Assembly (NCBI RefSeq): GCF_000784735.1
Contig: NZ_JSYG01000021.1
Location: forward strand, 62,001 to 126,000
Source of the DNA: Dickeya undicola
GTDB lineage: Bacteria > Pseudomonadota > Gammaproteobacteria > Enterobacterales > Enterobacteriaceae
DNA length: 64,000 bases
Direction of reading: 5' to 3'
The notes under the pieces were generated by a model, which was not told where the DNA came from, searched no databases, and was given only the letters and a program-made list of their open reading frames with translations. Positions 56,852 through 64,000 of this stretch are shown one piece after another. The number at the start of each line of letters is the position of its first letter. Position 1 is the first letter of the stretch. The translations under genes were made by a program, and so were the position numbers.

Positions 56852-58246
56852 TTACTCGGTTTCCGTTTGCATTTCCGGCTGTTTTTTACCCAGCCCCAGC
56901 ACAACATAGAACAGGCTGACCGCTGCCAGGAAAATACCACCGACCACCAGCGACATGCGCGTATCTTCGTTGATATACATCCCAACCAGCACGCAGGCCA
57001 GAAACACCATCGTCAGGTAGTTCACCCACGGGAACAGGATCGACTTAAACGGATGGCCTGCGACGGCCGCCTGATGCTGCTGGCGGAAACGCAACTGGCT
57101 TATCAGCACCACAAACCAGGGAATCATACCCGGCAACACACTGGCGCTGTACACGTACACGAATACTTTTTCCGGATTAGGAATAACGTAGTTCAGCGCC
57201 GAACCGGCCACCAGACACAGGATGGACACCGTCACCCCAATAGCGGGTACGCCGCCTGAGGTCACACGTCCCAATGCGGCCGGTAACTGACGGTTGTTAG
57301 CCAGCGAATAGAGCATACGCCCACAGCTGTACATACCACTGTTGCACCCCGACAATGCCGCCGTCAGCACCACGAAGTTGATGATGCCCGCCGCTGCGGT
57401 AATACCAATCTTGGAGAACGTCAGCACGAACGGACTGCCGGATGTACCGATTTCATTCCACGGGAAAATGGTCACAATCACGAAAATGGCCCCGACATAG
57501 AAAATCAGGATACGCCACAGAATGTTGTTAATCGCCCGTTTCAGCGTCACTTGCGGATTGCGGGCTTCACCGGCGGTAATACCGACCAGTTCCACCCCCT
57601 GATAGGAGGCCACAACCAGACAGAGCGCGAACAACAGCCCTTTCCAGCCACCGGCCAGAAAGCCGCCATGTTCGGTCAGGTTAACAAAACCGGTAGACTG
57701 CCCGTGGTTGCCGATACCAAAGAAAATGATGCCGACGCCCACCACAATCATCACCACAATAGTGGTGATCTTGATCATCGAGAACCAGAACTCAATTTCA
57801 CCATACAGCCGTACCGCCGCCAGATTGGCCGCCGCCACCAGCGCAACCGCGCCGATAGCCGGGATCCACTGCGGCAAGGTCGGGAACCAGTACTGCACAT
57901 ACACACCGATGGCGGTAATTTCCGAAATGCCGACCGCCATCCACATGAACCAGTAACCCCACGCCGTGAGATAGCCGAAGAACGGACTCAGGTAATTGTG
58001 GGCGTAAACCGCAAACGAACCGGTCACCGGCTCCAGAAACAGCATTTCCCCCATCGACCGCATGATGAAGAACACAAAAATGCCTGCCACGATATAGGCC
58101 AGCAGCACAGACGGCCCAGCCCATTTCAGGGCGCTGGCCGCCCCCATGAACAACCCCACGCCAATGGTGCCGCCCAGTGCGATCAGTTCGATATGTCGCG
58201 CTTCCAGCCCACGGTGGAGCTTGTCCTGTTTTTCTGTATTTGCCAT
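56852..58246 (-). CDS. yifK: APC-family amino acid permease YifK (ThrP)
   Basis: A 464-residue inner-membrane permease with 12 helices (E. coli YifK 461). The family start is [37 protein letters not shown] (in part). E. coli YifK/ThrP takes up threonine and serine. Its place between wecG and argX is that of E. coli. ProY-type permeases are close relatives, but gene order decides for yifK. Confidence 0.93.
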   Translation of the reverse strand: MANTEKQDKLHRGLEARHIELIALGGTIGVGLFMGAASALKWAGPSVLLAYIVAGIFVFFIMRSMGEMLFLEPVTGSFAVYAHNYLSPFFGYLTAWGYWFMWMAVGISEITAIGVYVQYWFPTLPQWIPAIGAVALVAAANLAAVRLYGEIEFWFSMIKITTIVVMIVVGVGIIFFGIGNHGQSTGFVNLTEHGGFLAGGWKGLLFALCLVVASYQGVELVGITAGEARNPQVTLKRAINNILWRILIFYVGAIFVIVTIFPWNEIGTSGSPFVLTFSKIGITAAAGIINFVVLTAALSGCNSGMYSCGRMLYSLANNRQLPAALGRVTSGGVPAIGVTVSILCLVAGSALNYVIPNPEKVFVYVYSASVLPGMIPWFVVLISQLRFRQQHQAAVAGHPFKSILFPWVNYLTMVFLACVLVGMYINEDTRMSLVVGGIFLAAVSLFYVVLGLGKKQPEMQTETE

Positions 58247-58547
58247 ATAACCTCTGTCTTAAATAGATCCTTTTTACACCGGTATCAACGCGTTATTGTT
58301 TTATACCCGCCATGCTTCATATAGGTATACCGGCTCTCTCCCGGCAAGGCATCACCGTTCCCCGACCGGAAAAACGGCCGAGAAGATACCGCAATGCAAA
58401 CCGGATTCCTACTCTTCCTGTACCTGGACATGATGAAATAAGCAGCGCAGACAGACCTTGATCACAACGATAAAGCGGTAAAAAAAGTGGTACGACGAGC
58501 AACCGGGCCATCGCCGTCATACCAGGTGACGTCGCACTGATGCGTGT
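58247..58547. other. Gap between wecG and yifK
   Basis: There is no convincing gene in these 301 bp. The promoter of yifK should lie near 58250-58330 on the minus strand; I could not name its elements. Confidence 0.4.
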
Positions 58548-59300
58548 CTAGAGCTTGCCGCCAAAATGCCAGGCCAGATAGCGTAGCAGTTTAAACTGGC
58601 GGCGAAAGCGGCTGGGTTGCGTCAGTAAGCGGTAGAGCCATTCTAACCCGTAGCGCTGCCATATAGGCGGGGCGCGTTTGACCTGTCCGGTAAACACATC
58701 GTATGTCCCCCCTACTCCCATGTAGAGCGCGGCGGGATACAGCTGGCGGCAATCGCGCATCAATAATTCCTGCCGCGGTGACCCCAGCGCCACGGTCACC
58801 AGGTGCGCGCCGCTGTCACGCACATGCTCTAATACCGCCTGGCGCTGTTCCGGCGCGAAATAGCCGTCCTGCGAGCCCACAATATTGACCTGCCACTGTT
58901 CACGCAGCTTGCGCGCCGTCTCCGCCAGCACCGATGGCTTGCCGCCGAGCAGAAATACCGGCGTTCCCAGTTGCCCGGCGCGCTGCATTAGCGCCTCCCA
59001 TAGATCGGCACCCGCGATACGCTGCACCTGAGCACCCGGATATTTGCGGCGAATGGAACACACCACGCTGATGCCATCGGCATAGTTGCAGTTACCCTCC
59101 TGCAACATCAGTTCACGCAGCGTCGCATCGCGATCGGCAGCCATCACCTTTTCGGCATTGATGGCAATCAACGTCCCCGGATGCGGCGAGCCGCCCGCAA
59201 ACAACACCGACACACACTGCTCACTATCCCGAAAACCCTGCACCGGGATGCCACGAATACGGTACTGCGGAATCGAGCCCTGCGGCCGTGCCTCATTCAT
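58548..59300 (-). CDS. wecG: UDP-N-acetyl-D-mannosaminuronic acid transferase WecG
   Basis: A 250-residue WecG/TagA/CpsF family glycosyltransferase that makes lipid II of enterobacterial common antigen (ECA). Family marks are [48 protein letters not shown] and [14 protein letters not shown]. The start overlaps the wzyE end by four bases. Confidence 0.95.
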   Translation of the reverse strand: MNEARPQGSIPQYRIRGIPVQGFRDSEQCVSVLFAGGSPHPGTLIAINAEKVMAADRDATLRELMLQEGNCNYADGISVVCSIRRKYPGAQVQRIAGADLWEALMQRAGQLGTPVFLLGGKPSVLAETARKLREQWQVNIVGSQDGYFAPEQRQAVLEHVRDSGAHLVTVALGSPRQELLMRDCRQLYPAALYMGVGGTYDVFTGQVKRAPPIWQRYGLEWLYRLLTQPSRFRRQFKLLRYLAWHFGGKL

Positions 59301-60637
59301 TCCGTTTCTCCTTGTGATGACGCGCGAACAGTAACCGCACCAGCACGCAACAGCAGCCAGTACAACAATTTGGCCGCCAGCAGGCAGGCCGCGAAAACCA
59401 GACAGAAAAACACCACCCGCGAGACAAACGCATCCAGCCCTTCACGCACCAGCACGATCAGGTTAAAAACCGCGCCAAAGCAGAACGCCTGCAACACGGC
59501 GGACAAGTAACGGTTTTCCGCCTGCCGCCCGTAGCGGTAAAGGCCGTCAAACCCCTTGATGAGCAACCCGATCGCGACCGCGCCCACCGGAATCAACAAC
59601 GGCCCGCCCATAATCAATAGCGAACCGAGCAAGGTCGGCGATATTGCTAACCCGGCATGATAATTCAGCACGTCCCAGGTGAAATAGTTGGCGCTGTTCA
59701 GCACCAGCGCGGGCCGCTCCGGCCACAGCCAGGTGGGAATAAAGACATAAAAGTCACGCACGATGGGTGCCAGCCCCTGTAGCGTGATCTGGTCGAGATG
59801 TTGCCATAGCATGGCCAGATTTTCCCACGGCGAAAACGTATCTCGCGTCAGGTACAAAAAAGTGTAGAACGCCTCTTCGCCCTTGACGTCCAGACCGTAG
59901 CGCTTGAGCGCCAGCCAGAACATCGCCACGATACCCGCTCCGCCCGCCGTCGCCAGCATCCACAGCGCAATCCAGCCACGTTGCAGGCCGATAAACAGAA
60001 ACAGAGCGAAAGCGATGATGATATTGGCGCGGGTGCCGCCCACCAGCAGGTAGGTCAGCCCGCCAAACGCGACGGTCGCCAGCAGGAAAATCAGCCAGGC
60101 ACGCCGGGTTTGGTGCAGGAAATACCACATCAGCATGGCGGGAATAAAGAAATAGAAGAAGCGCTTCAGGGCGACACCGGCGACGTCGCGAGAGAAAATC
60201 TGGCTATAGGAACTGAGTTTGAACAGCAACAGGCCGTTGTTGGCAAAGAACACCGCTGCGGTCACCAGCGCCACCAGAGCCAGCAAACCGCAGGTAAGCA
60301 GCGCTTCCAGCCGCGTCATGGTCAACGGCAACGGTCGCGGTACAGGCGGTGCAGACCGCAGCCGGGTTTTATAACTGACATAATAAATGACGTAAAACGC
60401 CGTGGCGGACAGCAGCGCCAGCAGCAGGTTCAGCGGCGAGGCAGTCTCCACCCCGAAGCGAAATGTCAGTAAGGCGGTCAACGGAAAACCAAAATAAAAC
60501 GTCAGCAGGTACAGCAAGGAAAACAGCACATTGAAGTTGAAACGCCAGCGGCGGAACTCTCGCCCACTCAGCCACAGCACCACACCGCCGCCGCCCAGCC
60601 AGACCAGCCACAAACCCAAAAATGCCCACTCAGTCAT
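59297..60637 (-). CDS. wzyE: ECA polymerase WzyE
   Basis: A 446-residue polytopic membrane protein that links ECA repeats (E. coli 450). The conserved region [64 protein letters not shown] and [19 protein letters not shown] follows the E. coli protein. I chose the ATG at 60637 (MTEWAFLG), which overlaps wecF by eight bases; the longer frame to 60685 adds wecF shadow. Confidence 0.95.
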   Translation of the reverse strand: MTEWAFLGLWLVWLGGGGVVLWLSGREFRRWRFNFNVLFSLLYLLTFYFGFPLTALLTFRFGVETASPLNLLLALLSATAFYVIYYVSYKTRLRSAPPVPRPLPLTMTRLEALLTCGLLALVALVTAAVFFANNGLLLFKLSSYSQIFSRDVAGVALKRFFYFFIPAMLMWYFLHQTRRAWLIFLLATVAFGGLTYLLVGGTRANIIIAFALFLFIGLQRGWIALWMLATAGGAGIVAMFWLALKRYGLDVKGEEAFYTFLYLTRDTFSPWENLAMLWQHLDQITLQGLAPIVRDFYVFIPTWLWPERPALVLNSANYFTWDVLNYHAGLAISPTLLGSLLIMGGPLLIPVGAVAIGLLIKGFDGLYRYGRQAENRYLSAVLQAFCFGAVFNLIVLVREGLDAFVSRVVFFCLVFAACLLAAKLLYWLLLRAGAVTVRASSQGETE

Positions 60638-61715
60638 CACCGTCTCCCGCCACCAGTGACAACGCCTGCCGCCACCCTTGCACATAGCCGGGGCTGAAGA
60701 AGGCTATCTGCCGGGTATCGATTCGCGCCAGTTGCTCGCGTGCGTCGTGCACCATCTCCTCGTTCAGCACCTCCTCGCCAAGCAACACCGGTAAGCGCTG
60801 TTCCGCCAAATCCTGTCGAAACGGGTTATGACGACTGATAACGAACGGCACGCCCAGTTGAATCAACAAACATAGCGTGCCAATCCCCTGCTGGCGGTGA
60901 AACAGGAAGTAGCCGAGATCGCAGGTGCGCAACAACGCCAGATAATCGTCAAACGTCAGTGACTCGCGCAGAACCTGGCAGCGCTCAGTACCGAACAACC
61001 CCAGCCCATACCGTGCCACCTGTTCAACGTAATCATGGTTGCCCGCCGGGTAACCCATCGGCACGATCACCCGCACTTGTGCGCCAAACTGACGATGAAT
61101 GGCGTCAAGCGCCGCCAAATGGCGGTTACTGCGATCGCCGGAGTTACCGACCAGAATGGTCAACGGCGCGTCCGGCGCTTTTTCATGTGGGCTCGCCGCG
61201 TGCGGGCTCATACGGGTGGAGAAATAGAGCAGCGATGCCACCGCAGCCGGATAACGCCGCCGGAAATAGTCGATATCGCCGCGAGTGGCGAACACCCGAG
61301 CTACCCGCCGCTGTGCCACTCGCCGCAGCCGGTAAAACCAGCGGTAGCGCCAGCCACGGGCTTCTTCATACAAATCGGCCCCCCAGATGTGCCAGTAAGC
61401 CTGCGTCTTACGGATACCGCCGCACAGCAACGCCAGCCACAACCAGGGGTTAAACTGGCCGTGAAAAAAGAAACGAGCCGACCGATCCTCACGCGCCAGC
61501 GCCACCACCGCGCGCGCCAGCGCTTTCTGGTCAGCAAAACGCGCTATCTGCAACGCCGGATAGGTTTGCTCAAAGAGATCGGCGGCCGAAACCACCATGA
61601 AGCGCCGTACCTGATGCGGCGGCAGCGTCGGTGCCAGCGTATCATTAAAGAAACGCAGCACCGTCTGGTTATGGTGGGGAATATCCGCCCCCAGGACATG
61701 AATAAGTGTGGTCAT
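60630..61715 (-). CDS. wecF: TDP-Fuc4NAc:lipid II Fuc4NAc transferase WecF
   Basis: A 361-residue glycosyltransferase (E. coli 359) that makes lipid III of ECA. It begins [23 protein letters not shown] and has [17 protein letters not shown] and [25 protein letters not shown], all typical. I chose the ATG at 61715, which overlaps wzxE by four bases; the longer frame to 61826 reads wzxE out of frame. Confidence 0.95.
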   Translation of the reverse strand: MTTLIHVLGADIPHHNQTVLRFFNDTLAPTLPPHQVRRFMVVSAADLFEQTYPALQIARFADQKALARAVVALAREDRSARFFFHGQFNPWLWLALLCGGIRKTQAYWHIWGADLYEEARGWRYRWFYRLRRVAQRRVARVFATRGDIDYFRRRYPAAVASLLYFSTRMSPHAASPHEKAPDAPLTILVGNSGDRSNRHLAALDAIHRQFGAQVRVIVPMGYPAGNHDYVEQVARYGLGLFGTERCQVLRESLTFDDYLALLRTCDLGYFLFHRQQGIGTLCLLIQLGVPFVISRHNPFRQDLAEQRLPVLLGEEVLNEEMVHDAREQLARIDTRQIAFFSPGYVQGWRQALSLVAGDGDD

Positions 61716-62962
61716 GCTCGCCTGCAGTACAGAATGAAAACGCCGCAACACAACAGAAAGTAGACCGCATAGGTTGCCAGATACGCCTGCGACGCGCCCA
61801 GCGCACCATGCAATGGAATCAACCAACGGGCAAATCCGGTCAGCAGCAGGAACTGGCCGAGTTCAGCCAGCAAATAGAACCGCAGCGAGGCTCTGGCGAC
61901 CACCAGATAACCAAAAACGTAAGCGCCCACTTTCAATACATCACCGACCAGCTGCCATGCAAACAGGTCACGCATAGCCGAAAACGCGCTGGAAAACAGT
62001 ACGTGAATCACCACATCGCGCAACAGCCAGATAGCCATGCCTGTCGCGGCAGCCACCGGCAACACAAACCGCAACGCGCTGAGAATCTCATGCCGGACCG
62101 CACGTTTATCCTGCAAACGCGCCAGCGCAGGCAGCAAATAAACCGAGAATGACGCGGTAATGAACTGCAGCCAGGCATCGGAAAGGGTGGTAACCCCCTG
62201 CCACACGCCCACTTCCTGCCAGGTGTAATGGTTCGCCAGTTGGTTTCGCATCATCACGTAGCCCACCGGCAACGTTGCGGCGGTGATCAACGTCATCAGG
62301 CTAAAGCGGGTTAACTGACCGGCCAGCGGCCATGACCAGCCAGGTGTGAGCGCTCGCAAACCTAATGGCGTTCGCCGGAAAAACAGCACCAGCGCGGGTA
62401 CGCACGACAATGCAGGCAACAGCGCCAGTCCCACCAGCGCACCGGTATACGCCCCAAGCCAAACGCTAATGCCATACGCCACAGCCCCCAGCAGGCTACC
62501 TGCCATGACGGCCAGCGCATTGCCGCGCGCATCCTGATAACCTTTCAGGATCGCCAGCAGCAGGCTGGTGCTCGCAATGCCCAGTTGCAGCCAGGCCAGC
62601 GCACGAATTGCAGGCTGGTAGGCATCATCGCCAAACAACAGGCGCGACAGCGGCGCAGACAGCAACCACAGCGCCAGCGCCAGCAACAACGAGCAGCCCA
62701 TCGACAGTGATACCGCCGTTCCCAGCAACAGACTGGGCCGGTTGGCATCCAGCGGCGCAGCAGCCACCGCACGGGTAACACCGTTGGCGATGCCCGCTCC
62801 GGCCATCACGCCCAGCACGGTGATCAACTGGCGGTAGTTACCGGCCAGCCCGACGCCTTCCGGGCCGAACGTCACTGCCAGCAGCTTGATGACCACCAGC
62901 CCCGCGCCAATTTTGACCAGCGTGGATGCCGCCGTCCATAACGATGCACGCGCCAGCGACAT
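61712..62962 (-). CDS. wzxE: Lipid III flippase WzxE
   Basis: A 416-residue MOP-superfamily flippase with 12 membrane segments, equal in length to E. coli WzxE. The start SLARASLWTAASTLVKIGAGLVVIKLLAVTFGPEGVGLAGNYRQ (in part) is typical. It carries lipid III across the inner membrane. The start overlaps the wecE stop by one base. Confidence 0.95.
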   Translation of the reverse strand: MSLARASLWTAASTLVKIGAGLVVIKLLAVTFGPEGVGLAGNYRQLITVLGVMAGAGIANGVTRAVAAAPLDANRPSLLLGTAVSLSMGCSLLLALALWLLSAPLSRLLFGDDAYQPAIRALAWLQLGIASTSLLLAILKGYQDARGNALAVMAGSLLGAVAYGISVWLGAYTGALVGLALLPALSCVPALVLFFRRTPLGLRALTPGWSWPLAGQLTRFSLMTLITAATLPVGYVMMRNQLANHYTWQEVGVWQGVTTLSDAWLQFITASFSVYLLPALARLQDKRAVRHEILSALRFVLPVAAATGMAIWLLRDVVIHVLFSSAFSAMRDLFAWQLVGDVLKVGAYVFGYLVVARASLRFYLLAELGQFLLLTGFARWLIPLHGALGASQAYLATYAVYFLLCCGVFILYCRRA

Positions 62963-64000
62963 CAGGAAAAGAAACCCAGCGCCGAATGGATGACGGTACG
63001 CTGGTTAAGATCAGACAGGTTGTAGAACAGCGGTAGACGCACCAACCGTTCACTTTCCCGCGTCGTGTGACGGTCCTCACCAACAAAACGGCCAAATCGG
63101 CGACCAGCCGGGCTGGAATGCAATGGAATATAGTGGAACACCGTCAGGATCTCCGCTTCTTTCATATGACGGATAAACGCTGAACGCTCCGCCTCATCCC
63201 GCAGGCGCAGGAAAAACAGGTGGCCGTTATGACGGCAGTCCGCAGGGATCACCGGCAACGTCACCCGGCCTGCCGCCGCCAGCGGTGCGAATGCGCGCGC
63301 ATAGTGTTGCCATAATTGCAAACGCCGCTCATGAATGCGCTGCGCAGCTTCCAGTTGCGCCCACAGATAAGCCGCCTGAATATCCGCCATCAGATAACTG
63401 GAACCGATGTCGCGCCAGGTGTACTTATCTGCCTGGCCGCGAAAAAACTGGCTGCGGTTGGTGCCTTTCTCGCGGATAATTTCGGCTCGCTCCGCCAGCT
63501 CGGGGGCGTTAATAAGCGTCGCGCCGCCTTCGCCGCCCGCGGTGTAATTCTTGGTTTCGTGGAAACTAAAACAACCGATATGACCGATGGCCCCCAGTGG
63601 CCGCTCCTGATAGTGCGACATCATCCCTTGTGCCGCATCCTCCACCACAAATAGCCCGTATTGCTGTGCCAGCGCCATGACGGCGTTCATCTCGCAGCCC
63701 ACCCCGGCGTAATGCACCACCACAATGGCGCGGGTCTTCTTCGTAATCGCCGCTTCGATAAGGTTTTCGTCAAGGTTGAGGGTATCCGGCCGGATGTCGA
63801 CAAATACGATGGTGGCACCGCGCAGCACGAAGGCATTCGCGGTGGAGACAAAGGTGTAACTCGGCATGATGACTTCGTCGCCGGGCTGGATGTTCAGCAA
63901 CAGCGCCGCCATTTCCAGCGACGCGGTGCAGGAAGGCGTCAGCAAGACCTTACCACAGCCAGAATACTGCTCCAGCCACTGCTGACAGCGGCGGGTAAAC
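62962..64000 (-). CDS. wecE: TDP-4-amino-4,6-dideoxygalactose transaminase, partial (runs off the right edge)
   Basis: A DegT/DnrJ-type PLP aminotransferase that makes TDP-Fuc4N for ECA. About 346 codons are visible, open to the window edge; some 30 residues of the N-terminus are missing by comparison with E. coli (376). The PLP lysine lies in CFSFHETKNYTAGGEGG, and the substrate segment is TPSCTASLEMAALLLNIQPGDEVI. It leads into wzxE-wecF-wzyE-wecG in E. coli order. Confidence 0.95.
   Translation of the reverse strand, partial: FTRRCQQWLEQYSGCGKVLLTPSCTASLEMAALLLNIQPGDEVIMPSYTFVSTANAFVLRGATIVFVDIRPDTLNLDENLIEAAITKKTRAIVVVHYAGVGCEMNAVMALAQQYGLFVVEDAAQGMMSHYQERPLGAIGHIGCFSFHETKNYTAGGEGGATLINAPELAERAEIIREKGTNRSQFFRGQADKYTWRDIGSSYLMADIQAAYLWAQLEAAQRIHERRLQLWQHYARAFAPLAAAGRVTLPVIPADCRHNGHLFFLRLRDEAERSAFIRHMKEAEILTVFHYIPLHSSPAGRRFGRFVGEDRHTTRESERLVRLPLFYNLSDLNQRTVIHSALGFFS

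Overview
The window reads as chromosome of a soft-rot enterobacterium, most likely Dickeya or a close relative in the Pectobacteriaceae. This is inferred from near full-length resemblance of most proteins to Escherichia coli orthologues, from long blocks of enterobacterial gene order, and from a Pectobacterium-type carbapenem (car) gene cluster. No marker that fixes the species was seen.

Layout. (1) 1-9.4 kb: the 5' part of glgB, a solitary BtsS-like sensor kinase, a cold-shock protein gene with cold box and promoter, nikR, asd, yhgN, and the gluconate genes gntT / gntK / gntR. A strong CRP site and two overlapping GntR operators lie between gntT and gntK. (2) 9.4-17.3 kb: an AT-rich accessory island inserted between gntR and yhhW. 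It holds a car-type cluster: CarA beta-lactam synthetase, CarB carboxymethylproline synthase, CarC carbapenem synthase, CarD proline dehydrogenase-like, CarE ferredoxin and two exported CarF/CarG-like immunity proteins. It continues with an exported SUMF1-fold protein and a 148-residue orphan protein. No carR or carI gene is present. (3) 17.3-18.6 kb: yhhW, a 75-bp tandem repeat array with a compensated hairpin, and the small RNA gene ryhB with a Fur box, all on the minus strand. (4) 18.7-24.5 kb: glpABC and divergent glpT, without glpQ. (5) 24.6-49.4 kb: a block largely collinear with E. coli (yigL, pldB, rhtB, rhtC, recQ, pldA, yigI, rarD, corA, uvrD, yigB, xerC, yigA, dapF, lptM, cyaY, cyaA, hemCDXY). 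It is interrupted by an HPP/TetR pair between rhtB and rhtC and by an AbrB-family membrane protein next to rarD. (6) 49.5-49.75 kb: the small RNA gene glmZ with a sigma-54 type promoter. (7) 50-55.5 kb: a six-gene operon of lyase, acetyltransferase, amino-acid ABC transporter and M20 amidohydrolase, which resembles S-(2-succino)cysteine uptake and breakdown systems. (8) 55.8-64 kb: a SnoaL-like protein, the tRNA operon argX-hisR-leuT-proM, a yifK/thrP permease, and the enterobacterial common antigen genes wecG, wzyE, wecF, wzxE and partial wecE.

How the parts work together. carA-carE form a complete core for making a simple carbapenem, and carF/carG give self-protection. The absence of a linked LuxR-type activator and a terminator-like hairpin between carC and carD suggest a different control scheme from Pectobacterium. 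Several regulatory elements can be read directly: the cold box, GntR and CRP operators, paired TetR operators, LexA box, Fur box, sigma-54 promoter and the cyaA CRP site. Two conserved small RNA genes, RyhB and GlmZ, lie in stretches that contain no real protein gene.
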